DNA of 64,000 nt from Flammeovirga aprica JL-4 (lineage in GTDB: Bacteria > Bacteroidota > Bacteroidia > Cytophagales > Flammeovirgaceae), in assembly GCF_012844305.1 (NCBI RefSeq), contig NZ_JABANE010000003.1:1-64000 (forward strand). Reading direction: 5' to 3'. The position numbers and the translations under genes are program-made. The notes beneath the pieces are model-generated. The model ran no database searches. It was not told the DNA's origin and saw nothing but the letters and a program-made list of their open reading frames with translations. Numbering within the stretch: the stretch's first letter is position 1; every line of letters begins with the position of its first letter. Positions 33,451 to 43,227 of the stretch are shown piece after piece.

Positions 33451-35961
33451 TTAGTTTTTAACGAAACGTAGATTTTGAATTTGATCACCAATTAACATTT
33501 TCAAAATGTAAACACCTTTTGGTAATCCTTCTGTGGCAATAGAAACTGAATTCCCTAAAACTCCCCTATTCACTGTCTTCCCTTCCATGGATATAATTTC
33601 ATATTGCATTCCTTCTTCAGCATTTTGAAATCTCAAGACATCCGTAACTGGATTGCTGAGTAATTTCAATGCCGTAACTTCTAAAGCAAACTGTTTACGC
33701 GAACTTGAAGTTTGTGCTGCTGTGGTCCATGTGAGGTTGTCAATTTTAATCTGACCTGATGATGTATTTTTTTGAACCAACTTGATTCGAGCGCCTCCAG
33801 TCACACCCACTTGTATTTCTCCTGTATTTTCAGCTGAACCTTTTGATCCACCTTCTACAGTTGTATAATACACATTATTGACATAGACTTCTAATTTCAC
33901 AGCAGAACTGTAAGCCTGTGAGTAATCAAAAGACAACGTTTGAACCCCACCACTGATTGTACTTGACTCCAAAGCTCCAGCTGGTGCTTTGCCCTTCCCT
34001 AACGTCAAAGCAGTACCATTGAAGTTCAAATCACCTCTTGCACTAGCATAAGTCCATGTAATGCCGTGAGATCCAACAAAGGATCCACTTTTATAAGAAC
34101 CTCCTTCTGAAAAATTATCAAAAGTTTCCACAAACTCTTCAGTAACGACTGGAATTTCATCCAATGTTGAAAAAGTGGAAATAGCCGTCGCTGAATTATT
34201 TCCTGCGGCATCAAATGCAATAACCTCAACAGTGTAAGTTGTCAATACCTCCAATTCCTGCAAAACAAATGAAGTTGAAGCAGTTTGAGCAATTTCATTT
34301 CCATTCACAATTACTTTATACCCTTCTACACCTATGTTGTCTGAAGAGGAAGTCCAATTCATTGTAGCTGTAGTGGTGGTAATTTCACTTACATCTAATG
34401 TTGGCTGAGTAGGTGCTTGAGTATCGGCTGCAGCTAAAGATGTCCAAGTCACATTATCAATAGCAACTTGCCCCGAACTGCTTCCACTTTGTTCAAATCG
34501 CAGTGTGCAATTTCCATTCATGTTTACATTGAACGGTCCTGCTGAAACAATCTGATTTTGACTTCCACCTTGTACAGTGGTCACCAATACAGAATTTACA
34601 TAAACCTTAAAACTGACCGAAGTACTAAACGCTTGCATGTATTCAAATGAAAGTGTTCCGATACCTCCAGCGATGACAGAAGATTGCAATGCTCCAGCTG
34701 GATTTTTTCCTTTTCCAAAAGTTGGTGTACTTCCTTCAATACTTATATCTCCCCTTGAACTATAATAATTCCATGAGATCTCATTGTCTCCTACAAAAGA
34801 GCCTGATTGATAAGAACCTCCTTCTGAAAAGTTAGTAAACGTTTCTACATAAACATCTGAATGAGGAGGTGTTACGTCATCATTATTTGTTGTTACATTA
34901 ATTGAGGTAGACTGTGAAGATTCATTGCCTACTTGATCAACAGCAGAAACTGCTACTTGATAAGAGGTACCGCTCGTTAAACCTTCAATAGATACAGATA
35001 GGTTGGAAGTTGTTTTTGATAAAATGCCGTTGACAAACACTTTATAGCCCGTTACACCTACATTATCTGAAGATGGTGACCAAGCTAAGTGAAATGAAGT
35101 AGAAGTAATAGAAGTACTGATTAAGTTAGATGGTTTTGTAGGAGGTGCAGTATCTGCAGGTGTTCCGCAATTATACACAAGGCAAACATATTCGGGATGA
35201 TCAATATAAGGATTTCGATTGCCTTGATAGCTGTAAACGACTTCATTCCTGTTTCTTTCGAAATCATCAACAGGATCTTGTAAATGCCATGCAATCAATG
35301 TAGATAATTTTGCATGGATAGGTTCAGAAGTATAATCATTGGATGGAAGGTAATCTACTAATTCCAAATCAGGATCACCTGAAGTTCCTTCATAACGTGT
35401 GGCCATATAAAATAGCATTCGTGCCACATCTCCTTTTACTTCGGGTCTTGGTTCCCAAATCCATTCACTGGAACTTGTATAGTTGCCTGTCGCTCCATCA
35501 CCATCAATATATTCCACACTGGCTTCATCAAACCATCGGCTATCTCGGGCTGAATTCACAGTAATGTCAGTAGGTCTTAGATGATGGCAGTCTGTTCCGG
35601 CTCCTTGAGATGTTCCAAAATTACCATGCGACTTTGCCCATACATGTTCTCTGTTCCAACCTTTTCCACTATTGTATTCTTGGTTAGCATTAACAGACCA
35701 TCCTGTATAAAACAAAATCACATTGTTGGGGTTGTTAGGATCTTTATCTGTTTCTTTCAAAATATCCCATACGTCTGTAGAAGAAGAACTGTAAGGGTAT
35801 TCTCTATGCCCATCAATAATTGAATGAAGAGCACTTTTTAATTCCGAGCCTGATTTCCCCTGAGCTGATTGATAATAATTGGCTGGAATTTGAGCGTAAG
35901 ACGTTGTGATTATCAATGCCATGAGCTTTAATAACAACATCCCTTTAAGTTGGTTTTTCAT
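33451..35961 (-). CDS. T9SS-secreted endonuclease I with repeated Fn3/binding modules
   Basis: An 836-residue secreted nuclease. After a signal peptide (to about 23) comes an endonuclease I domain with NREHVWAKSHG near 104 and DCHHLRPTD near 124. Then a twofold repeat: Fn3 (about 272-360) plus a ~140-residue beta module (370-515), and Fn3 (520-605) plus the same module (612-752). Both modules start with ETF(T/D)NFSEGGSY and end with KIDN/AIDN-type strands. The last ~75 residues are a T9SS type A sorting signal (LLSNPVTDVLRF, then GVYILKM). It should be released or fixed on the surface. A candidate promoter box TACTTTTG lies at 35990-35997. Confidence 0.92.
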   Translation of the reverse strand: MKNQLKGMLLLKLMALIITTSYAQIPANYYQSAQGKSGSELKSALHSIIDGHREYPYSSSSTDVWDILKETDKDPNNPNNVILFYTGWSVNANQEYNSGKGWNREHVWAKSHGNFGTSQGAGTDCHHLRPTDITVNSARDSRWFDEASVEYIDGDGATGNYTSSSEWIWEPRPEVKGDVARMLFYMATRYEGTSGDPDLELVDYLPSNDYTSEPIHAKLSTLIAWHLQDPVDDFERNRNEVVYSYQGNRNPYIDHPEYVCLVYNCGTPADTAPPTKPSNLISTSITSTSFHLAWSPSSDNVGVTGYKVFVNGILSKTTSNLSVSIEGLTSGTSYQVAVSAVDQVGNESSQSTSINVTTNNDDVTPPHSDVYVETFTNFSEGGSYQSGSFVGDNEISWNYYSSRGDISIEGSTPTFGKGKNPAGALQSSVIAGGIGTLSFEYMQAFSTSVSFKVYVNSVLVTTVQGGSQNQIVSAGPFNVNMNGNCTLRFEQSGSSSGQVAIDNVTWTSLAAADTQAPTQPTLDVSEITTTTATMNWTSSSDNIGVEGYKVIVNGNEIAQTASTSFVLQELEVLTTYTVEVIAFDAAGNNSATAISTFSTLDEIPVVTEEFVETFDNFSEGGSYKSGSFVGSHGITWTYASARGDLNFNGTALTLGKGKAPAGALESSTISGGVQTLSFDYSQAYSSAVKLEVYVNNVYYTTVEGGSKGSAENTGEIQVGVTGGARIKLVQKNTSSGQIKIDNLTWTTAAQTSSSRKQFALEVTALKLLSNPVTDVLRFQNAEEGMQYEIISMEGKTVNRGVLGNSVSIATEGLPKGVYILKMLIGDQIQNLRFVKN

Positions 35962-36174
35962 GATCGAAGTTTAGTAATAGATTGACGCCCAAAAGTAAAA
36001 ATTCGACCTATACAAACCCCTTAATGAGAGTTAATTAATACACAATTAAGTGTTACCAAAAAAACACTAAAAACAGCCTTTTCAGCCCATGAAAAGAGAA
36101 TATTCTAACCTCTAAGAAGAGTAAGAAATATTCTATCAAAAAATCACCATTATACTTCCAATTATTATTGAACT

Positions 36175-36209
36175 AAAAAAAAGTAGTCCTTTTCTTTAAA
36201 GACTACTTT
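36175..36209 (-). terminator. Terminator of the tamB-hemF operon
   Basis: AAAGTAGTC and GACTACTTT form the stem with a 12-base loop; on the minus strand TTTTTT follows. It lies 18 bases past the hemF stop codon. Confidence 0.7.
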
Positions 36210-36226
36210 ATGAATTTATTGTGAAC

Positions 36227-37138
36227 CTAAAGGTTTAACCAATCTATTCCTTTCTTCAGCAAGCTCAACGTTTCTTCTTCTTTTGATCCTGCTTTAGGTT
36301 GATAATCATATTCCCAATTGGCTTGAGGTGGTAAACTCATCAAAATAGATTCCGTTCTTCCGTTGCTCTCTAAGCCGAACTTGGTACCTCTGTCCCAAAC
36401 CAAATTGAACTCTGCGTATCTTCCTCTTCTTAATTTCTGCCAGTTTAATTCATTTTCACCAAAAGGAACATCTTTAAACTTCTCTACCTGTTCTTTGTAT
36501 GCTGGAATAAACGATTCTCCTACATCCTGTACGAAATGCCAAAGCTGATCAGGGTTCAGCCCTTCTGTTTCAGGCTTTAATCGATCAAAGAAAATACCGC
36601 CTATACCCCTTGTCTCTTCTCTGTGAGGAATAAAGAAATAATGATCAGCCCATTCTTTAAATCGCTCATAATAACCGATTTTAGTATTTTCACAGGCTTC
36701 AAATAAATGCTGATGGAAATCTGAGGCAGCGGCCTTATCCACATAATGAGGAGTTAAATCAATTCCTCCACCAAACCAGAACTCACCGTTTGAAAGTTCA
36801 AAATAACGGACATTCATATGAATAATAGGCACCATGGGGCTTTGAGGATGTAATACAATAGAAACCCCTGTGGCTTTAAAGGTTTCTGCTGCTTCCACTT
36901 TCAAGGCCTTGGCCATTTGATCTGATAATGTACCTTCAACTAAAGAAAAATTAACACCGCCTTTTACTATAATATTACCGTCTTTGATGACTCTAGTTCT
37001 GCCACCACCGCCACCAGGACGTTCCCAAAGGTCTTCACGGAATTTTGCTTTGCCATCAATCAATTCAAGATCTCTGCATATATCGTTCTGAAGCCCTTTG
37101 AACCAGGCTATGATTTCACTACTTTTTATTTGCTTCAT
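36227..37138 (-). CDS. hemF: Oxygen-dependent coproporphyrinogen III oxidase
   Basis: A 303-residue heme-synthesis enzyme that turns coproporphyrinogen III into protoporphyrinogen IX using oxygen. Signatures: WERPGGGGGRTRVI near residue 37, VIHMNVRYFE near 105, and FWFGGGIDLTPHY near 119, followed by the GIGGIFFD motif near 175. The start at 37138 (MKQIKSSEI) is chosen: the longer ORF from 37252 adds 38 Lys-rich residues that lie inside the tamB reading frame. It overlaps the end of tamB by 20 bases, so its translation is coupled. Cytoplasmic. Confidence 0.96.
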   Translation of the reverse strand: MKQIKSSEIIAWFKGLQNDICRDLELIDGKAKFREDLWERPGGGGGRTRVIKDGNIIVKGGVNFSLVEGTLSDQMAKALKVEAAETFKATGVSIVLHPQSPMVPIIHMNVRYFELSNGEFWFGGGIDLTPHYVDKAAASDFHQHLFEACENTKIGYYERFKEWADHYFFIPHREETRGIGGIFFDRLKPETEGLNPDQLWHFVQDVGESFIPAYKEQVEKFKDVPFGENELNWQKLRRGRYAEFNLVWDRGTKFGLESNGRTESILMSLPPQANWEYDYQPKAGSKEEETLSLLKKGIDWLNL

Positions 37139-40100
37139 TTTTCTTTCGCTTTTCTTCTTTTTTAAGTTTTCTAAGGTGTCTCCTATAGTGTTTGGGACGT
37201 TTAGTCTTTTCTTGTTTATTTTTATCAGAGGTGATCTGTTTGAAATTATCAAAACTTTTGGTGTGCATCACACTGGCTCCAGTCAATGATGTATTATCTT
37301 GATTGGCAGTAGTTAAATACACATCTTGTCGGTACTTCTGATAGAACTTAGCTCTCAATGCTCCGTCTTGTGAAAGTACAACTTCCACAGTCCAATCTCC
37401 GAGTACCGAAGCGGCTGTTGTCTGATTTTGATTATCCGTAAAACCTCCATCTCTCGTCACCCGGACTTTCCCCTGAGCAAAGGTATAGGACAATCGCATC
37501 TGCAAATTCTGAAGCGCTTCCCGGTCCAAACCACTCATATCAAGGTCAATCTCGAAGTTGTCATCTACTTGTGATAGAATATAACTCAGCTGATTGGTCA
37601 GCAGTTCACTCACACTACTGGAGGCGGTCTGTCCAAAACCTCCATAAGAATCATTGGACAGTAACTGACGCATTACAATCAATCCAAATACCTGACGGTT
37701 GAGTTCCTGCTCATCTCTATGAATTCGTTCTTCAAAAGCCGCCACATAACTTTCTAGTGAAATAGGCCCCGATTGTGTCACGACGGTAGCTGGATAATCA
37801 TGAATATCTATATCAAAAGCAAGCTGAGGATTTGAAAGATCACCTTTTATGATCAGGTCTACATCTGCTGGATATCTTTTCACAATTTCCGGTGCATTTC
37901 TCACCGTACTATCCTGAATATCAATCAAAGGAAGCAAACTTACTCTCTGCTCATATTTGGCTACAATATTCATCTGTGCTTCATAAGGATCGCCATTCCA
38001 TGAAAGTGTAGACCCTTTGTCAATGACAAACTTTTTATCCACAAGGTTGAATTCAGCTACTTTCATTGTGAAGTTGTAAGCTCCTTTCACAATTTCTACA
38101 TTACCGAACATCTCAAACTCACGGTTTTTGTCAATGTTCATCTGAATTTTCCCTAAGCCATTTCCTCTAATGATATCTCCTGTTTTTTTGTCAAAAATTA
38201 ATTCGCAATACGCATCAGGAGTAATTTCTAGATTCATTTTCATTTGGAAATTGGCTTGTTCAGTAGTAGTGGTCACCGTTTCGCTAACCTCTTCTATATT
38301 TTCCTTTTTCTGTACTGTATCCCTTTGTATGTATACGATATAAGGATCAGTCTCTGAATAATCTATTTCATTTAATGGGATATAAATCTTTGTTCTTTTG
38401 TTGGTCGTCGCATTTACATCAATGATGATGTCATCAAAAGGACCTGATACATTAACATTTCCCGTTCCGAAAGCAGTACCATAAAACAGGTCATTGCCCT
38501 TTTCTGGCTTTTTCATGATAAAAAAGTCATCGAAATTGACATCAAGTCCAACGGTCATTTCTTCAAAACCCGGCTTAAAATTAATACCGCCATCGATATA
38601 AGCATAATGACCATATTCATCTACTGTTCTCAGATTTTCAGTATAAATTTTAGTTGGTCGTATTAAGATTCTTGGCAGGTCTTGTGTATCTCCAAAAACA
38701 TAATCCACCCCAAGGTAAACCAACCTGATAAGGCCATCTTTCGCAAACACACTGCCCCAAAGCTTAGGTTTCTTCATATTGCCAGAGATTTTCACCCAAC
38801 CTGTAGTTTTCCCCTCTAGCTTTTCGACCACCTCATCAATAAATGGTTGGAAAATACCTAACGGAAGATCGTTGACCTCCAGCTTCATATCCAACTGATT
38901 ATTTTTGTTTTGAGGATAGTAATTTCCAGATAAATTAAGACGTTCAGAAAGATCATCTAAAATTCGAAGATTCACTGTCAACAATTCTTTGGTCCACTCT
39001 GATTCTCCTTTTAAATCACCTAAGAAATAATCATCAATACTCAAAGAATCTATGGCTACATGTCCGTATACTCTAGGCTGTACAAAGACATCTTCTATAT
39101 AAAGGTCCAAAGAATCTACCCTTCCTCTGACGTCCTGTTCCAGGTATTTATTAAAAGAAGACAGATCCAATTGTTGAGATTTCAAATGCAGAGGCTTATC
39201 AACATTTTTCTTTGCCCATCCATTCAAGTAAACCACCTCTTGCTTGTTCCTTACATTGAAATTGACAAAATGAACGCCGTCTTGATAAACTATAATTTTG
39301 GAAGGTTCAGAGTCTATGGTGGTCCATGTTTCTTTTTCGAAGAAGATATTGGATTGGGGCATCCTGAAAATAACACTGTCCTTGTCTAGCAAAATATCTC
39401 CTTTCAGGTTCATGGCGAGGCCATATTTATAAACATCTATTCCAGTATCAAAAACCAGATGCTGATCTACAGTAAAAGCTGAGAATCTAAAGTCTTTTGA
39501 CAAGAAACCATTAATATCTTGCGCTTTGGAAGTCACTTCCATAGACGTGTTATAAAAACTTGAATAACCGTCCTTTTCAGCAAAATAATTGACGTAATTG
39601 GAATCTAAGTCGACGCCATAAAAATGCAGGTGATCACTGAATAACTTGGAATGGAAACCGACTTTTTTACCAAAATTAGCTTCCAATATCAATTTAGTAT
39701 TATCGGCAATCTGAATACTGTCTGTGAAAATTGATATGACATCATTGACATTTCTAAAACTTAATTCTGCGTCTACAGAATAGTTCTTCTCTCCAAAAGC
39801 CTCTTTTCTTTTTTTCTTTTTAGCGTAATATTTATGCTGCGTAACGGAGTCTTCAAACAACGACATATATCCCTCGTCAATGGCATCAATTACATCATTG
39901 GTCAGAGTAGGAAGATCAAAAAAGCCTGCCATATTGAAACTCATAAAGTCAGACTCAATATTAACCAACCTCAAACCTGTCGGCATAATATTGGTCACTC
40001 CCATTAGCTGCTCAATCTTTATTTCTCTTTTTTTGTTGAAGACTTTACTGTCGTAAAATGATAAGCCTCCAGAAATACCATTGTCTATTACTTTATCAAA

Positions 40101-41816
40101 AGAGGCCTCCATTCTAGTGTAAAGCCCCACATCTTTCGTTGATAAATTGACTTTCTTGAAGTTAGGTATATCAATTCCAGACTGGAATTTGAAGGTACTG
40201 TCATTGAAATCCAGTAACCCTTTGAGGTAAAACTTCAGGTTAGGATCTTTAATGACCAATTCTCCGTTGAAATACCCCTCTTTCATATAAGTGCTATCAA
40301 GGTAAATATTAGAGTAATTGTACCCATTCACCCCTAGCTTTTTGATTGATGCATTAATATTTAAAGAAAGTTCTTCCACAGAAAAACCTTTCCCCTTCAC
40401 ATCACCCTCAAAATCCAATTCTCCTAATAATGAATTATCAAAAACTTCACCCAGATCAAGACTGTCTGTTTTCAAATAACCTTCATAGGATTCATCTGGA
40501 ATAGAAATATCCATTTTGGGCGTAATCACTCCATAATCTGAATTCAATATTCCATCCAGTTCAAAATCTTCAAGCGTCCCCTTAAATGTTCCATCCAAAG
40601 CTACAGCCCCAAACATATTGATATACTCACGCATAAACGCTGGAACATAAGGCACCAAATCTTCCGTAAAATAATAAGAGTCATGGAAAGAAAGATCCAT
40701 TACAGTTCGCTCTTTATCTATCACTTTGTTGAACTGAAAATCGCCTTTGATGGTACTTCCTCCTCCAAAACGGAGATCTGCATTATTGACTACAAAATCG
40801 TTAACTGTACCTTTTAGCTTAAAGTCCCCCACAATGTAATCATGAAGGGAATCGAAATAGGTAAAGAAACTTGCAAGGTCATCGGTGTGCAATGTTGACT
40901 GCTTCAATTTCACATCCATTCCTACACAATAATAGAAATCGTTGTAATCAGTGTAGTCATCATAGATAAAATCAATATTTCCTTTCAGCGTACTTGAACC
41001 CAAATCTCCATCAAGATCATGCAAAGACAAACCTGTGGTGGACACTGCAAAATAGGTATCAATATCATATACTTTCAGCTGTGTTCTCCGTTCTACAGCA
41101 TTCAAGTTCTTAATCTCCATCGCAATGGTATCCCTCACAATTTTGAGCTCAGTCACATCAGCATAAATACCGCTGAACTCCATATCGTGTACATCAAACT
41201 TCCCTTTTTCACGATAAGACGCGTCAGGATTGAGCATGATAAAAGCACCATTTTTGAGCTTTACTTTTTCAAAAACGAGATGAATATTTCCTGGTTCTTT
41301 ATAGTCAAAACGGTGAATACCTTTGGGGTCTCCTACCAAATGCCTGATCCATTTTGTCATGCTGTTCATGGAATCCAAACCAGAATCCATGATCATTTCC
41401 ACCCTAGGTGAGTTCAGTACAGTTTCTTCTACATGAATGTACTGATCCTCGTTATAAAGCATAGTGATGAAAGAAAAGTCAAGCACCACAGACTCCACTT
41501 CTATTAATGGAATACTGTCGAGGTCTAGAATTTTCACCTCCTCAAGCGTCCATTTATCAAACCAGTCAAATTTTACGGAGGAAATTGTAGTAGGGTGTGC
41601 CGTCTTTTTTGTGACCACCGAAGTCACTTGATGAATCAAGTAAGTTTGTACAACGGGAAGTTGTGAAAGGCTGATCAAAGCGATCCATATGAAAAGAAAA
41701 AAGGTAGAAAACCTGAAAAACCAAACACGTAGCTGCCTCAACACTTTCCTTATCAAAAAAAGTTTTCGAAGCTGCACCCATCTGCTTTCTTTTTCTTTTG
41801 TCTTTGTTTTACCCAA
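37119..41816 (-). CDS. tamB: TamB-family translocation and assembly protein
   Basis: A 1565-residue protein of the TamB/AsmA-like group, long beta-groove proteins that span the periplasm and help carry lipids or outer-membrane proteins. One N-terminal membrane helix lies at about 33-55, anchoring it in the inner membrane. The remainder is repeated beta-strands, and the C-terminal ~400 residues form the TamB (DUF490) domain, ending in the usual region LGDWTVEVVLSQDGALRAKFYQ near 1500 and a Lys-rich tail. Length fits Bacteroidota members. It is first in an operon with hemF. The partner BamA-like protein is not in the window. Confidence 0.92.
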   Translation of the reverse strand: MGKTKTKEKESRWVQLRKLFLIRKVLRQLRVWFFRFSTFFLFIWIALISLSQLPVVQTYLIHQVTSVVTKKTAHPTTISSVKFDWFDKWTLEEVKILDLDSIPLIEVESVVLDFSFITMLYNEDQYIHVEETVLNSPRVEMIMDSGLDSMNSMTKWIRHLVGDPKGIHRFDYKEPGNIHLVFEKVKLKNGAFIMLNPDASYREKGKFDVHDMEFSGIYADVTELKIVRDTIAMEIKNLNAVERRTQLKVYDIDTYFAVSTTGLSLHDLDGDLGSSTLKGNIDFIYDDYTDYNDFYYCVGMDVKLKQSTLHTDDLASFFTYFDSLHDYIVGDFKLKGTVNDFVVNNADLRFGGGSTIKGDFQFNKVIDKERTVMDLSFHDSYYFTEDLVPYVPAFMREYINMFGAVALDGTFKGTLEDFELDGILNSDYGVITPKMDISIPDESYEGYLKTDSLDLGEVFDNSLLGELDFEGDVKGKGFSVEELSLNINASIKKLGVNGYNYSNIYLDSTYMKEGYFNGELVIKDPNLKFYLKGLLDFNDSTFKFQSGIDIPNFKKVNLSTKDVGLYTRMEASFDKVIDNGISGGLSFYDSKVFNKKREIKIEQLMGVTNIMPTGLRLVNIESDFMSFNMAGFFDLPTLTNDVIDAIDEGYMSLFEDSVTQHKYYAKKKKRKEAFGEKNYSVDAELSFRNVNDVISIFTDSIQIADNTKLILEANFGKKVGFHSKLFSDHLHFYGVDLDSNYVNYFAEKDGYSSFYNTSMEVTSKAQDINGFLSKDFRFSAFTVDQHLVFDTGIDVYKYGLAMNLKGDILLDKDSVIFRMPQSNIFFEKETWTTIDSEPSKIIVYQDGVHFVNFNVRNKQEVVYLNGWAKKNVDKPLHLKSQQLDLSSFNKYLEQDVRGRVDSLDLYIEDVFVQPRVYGHVAIDSLSIDDYFLGDLKGESEWTKELLTVNLRILDDLSERLNLSGNYYPQNKNNQLDMKLEVNDLPLGIFQPFIDEVVEKLEGKTTGWVKISGNMKKPKLWGSVFAKDGLIRLVYLGVDYVFGDTQDLPRILIRPTKIYTENLRTVDEYGHYAYIDGGINFKPGFEEMTVGLDVNFDDFFIMKKPEKGNDLFYGTAFGTGNVNVSGPFDDIIIDVNATTNKRTKIYIPLNEIDYSETDPYIVYIQRDTVQKKENIEEVSETVTTTTEQANFQMKMNLEITPDAYCELIFDKKTGDIIRGNGLGKIQMNIDKNREFEMFGNVEIVKGAYNFTMKVAEFNLVDKKFVIDKGSTLSWNGDPYEAQMNIVAKYEQRVSLLPLIDIQDSTVRNAPEIVKRYPADVDLIIKGDLSNPQLAFDIDIHDYPATVVTQSGPISLESYVAAFEERIHRDEQELNRQVFGLIVMRQLLSNDSYGGFGQTASSSVSELLTNQLSYILSQVDDNFEIDLDMSGLDREALQNLQMRLSYTFAQGKVRVTRDGGFTDNQNQTTAASVLGDWTVEVVLSQDGALRAKFYQKYRQDVYLTTANQDNTSLTGASVMHTKSFDNFKQITSDKNKQEKTKRPKHYRRHLRKLKKEEKRKKNEANKK

Positions 41817-41922
41817 CCTGAAGAATATTGCTAGATTGTTTCGTCTCCATTCCAGAAATGAAGAAACTTATTCAACCCACAAAAATAATAGTTTCGGGTG
41901 ACACTTTTTATAAATAATGAAT

Positions 41923-41954
41923 AAAAAAGGGCCTCTTCCCGAAGAAAGTGACCC
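41923..41954 (-). terminator. UUCG-loop terminator of the phytase gene
   Basis: On the minus strand GGGTCACTTTC-TTCG-GGAAGAGGCCC folds with a UUCG loop, followed by TTTTTTATTC. It lies 57 bases past the phytase stop. Confidence 0.72.
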
Positions 41955-42010
41955 ATTGTAATCAAAATATATGGAGAAAAGATTCAAATATTTCCAATCG
42001 GCTATCTAAA

Positions 42011-43135
42011 TTAAATAGCTTGATCAATAATATTCTGAACCTTCTCCCAAGAAATAATTTTGAAGTTCTGTGCTTTTAATGAATCCCCATCATAGTTAAA
42101 TCCATCCTGCACTACCAAAATACCTTTTTTGTATTGTTCTCCCATCGGCATATTGCACACTTCCAAACCGTCTGTTTCCTCCACTCCATCAAACTCGCCA
42201 GATACAATTTTGAAGCTTTTTAAATACTTCTCTGTTTCTAAAGAGAACAAAGCATAAGTGAAGTTTCCTTGGCTAGAAGCGACCAAATAACCTGTTTTCT
42301 CACCTGTTTTATAAATAGCAATTCCTTCAATATCGGCTACTAAAGCTTCATTATTTTCAATAGAAGTAGCCTTAATAAATTCCATTTTAGAAGCACTGTC
42401 GTTTAAATCTACTTTCCATACTCCTTTTGCTTCTTCCCCGACATACAAAATACCAGTCGCATCATCCGCCACCATACCTTCCGGTTGTGAAGGCACACTA
42501 AATGTTCTTACCAAAGACAGTTCTCCTGACTTATCTTCTTTTAAAGTCAATTCAAACTGTTTGATTGTTCCGTCTTTAGAATTCATAATGAAATAAGGGG
42601 TAGAAGCCGTATCCTGATACATGCAAAACCCATAAGAGTCATCCAACAATACCTCTTTTGGTAATTTGATTTCAGTTAATTTACCCACGCTGTCCATTGT
42701 GAAAATACTCACATTATGATACGTTCTATTTGATGCAGACACTAGTGTAAGTGTATCACCACCCACCACAGCTTGACTACGCACATCAACATTATTGGCT
42801 TTACCACAACCTATAAAATCCAATTGCTCGCCTTTCAAGTTATAAGTATAAACCCCTTGTTTTTTATCTGTTCCAATGATTACTGATTGCTCAGGATGTG
42901 TTGCATTGTACCAAATTGCAGGATCATCTGCTGCATCTGCATCCACAGGAGAATTGACCGGAACAGTTTCAGCATCTGCGGTGACAGCATGTGCTATTTT
43001 TGACTGCATGTCATAAGCCACTTTCATGGCTGAATCATGATCACGAGGATCTTTATATCTTTGTTGAGAAGTTTCACAGCTGATTACCAAAGCCGCCGTA
43101 AAGGTGATAAGTATAAGATTCGTAATAAACTTCAT
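42011..43135 (-). CDS. Beta-propeller phytase lipoprotein
   Basis: A 374-residue lipoprotein phytase, which frees phosphate from phytate. The start at 43135 (MKFITNLI) gives a signal ending VISC; the upstream Met at 43162 adds only polar residues. The family signature DADAADDPAIW is near residue 57, followed by TDKKQGVYTY near 83, NNVDVR near 107 and LVASSQGNFTYALF near 275, which hold the calcium-binding and phosphate-binding acids of the propeller. It stands alone with its own terminator. It is expected in the periplasm or on the surface, giving phosphate or inositol phosphates. Confidence 0.93.
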   Translation of the reverse strand: MKFITNLILITFTAALVISCETSQQRYKDPRDHDSAMKVAYDMQSKIAHAVTADAETVPVNSPVDADAADDPAIWYNATHPEQSVIIGTDKKQGVYTYNLKGEQLDFIGCGKANNVDVRSQAVVGGDTLTLVSASNRTYHNVSIFTMDSVGKLTEIKLPKEVLLDDSYGFCMYQDTASTPYFIMNSKDGTIKQFELTLKEDKSGELSLVRTFSVPSQPEGMVADDATGILYVGEEAKGVWKVDLNDSASKMEFIKATSIENNEALVADIEGIAIYKTGEKTGYLVASSQGNFTYALFSLETEKYLKSFKIVSGEFDGVEETDGLEVCNMPMGEQYKKGILVVQDGFNYDGDSLKAQNFKIISWEKVQNIIDQAI

Positions 43136-43159
43136 AATATGTCTGTTATGTTTATGCCA

Positions 43160-43167
43160 CAAACATA
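43160..43167 (-). promoter_or_regulatory. Putative -7 box for the phytase gene
   Basis: TATGTTTG on the minus strand, 24 bases before the start codon at 43135, matches TAnnTTTG and supports that start. The -33 element is not clear. Confidence 0.4.
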
Positions 43168-43227
43168 GTTTTTACGTTGAATATTTTTTGTATTCCAAAA
43201 AAGGTTAAAGGTTAGTTTACTTTGGGT

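Noticed and set aside
41019..41411. 130-residue ORF antisense to tamB
   Set aside because: It is entirely inside tamB, has no recognisable motif, and its His/Phe-rich composition follows from reversed codons.
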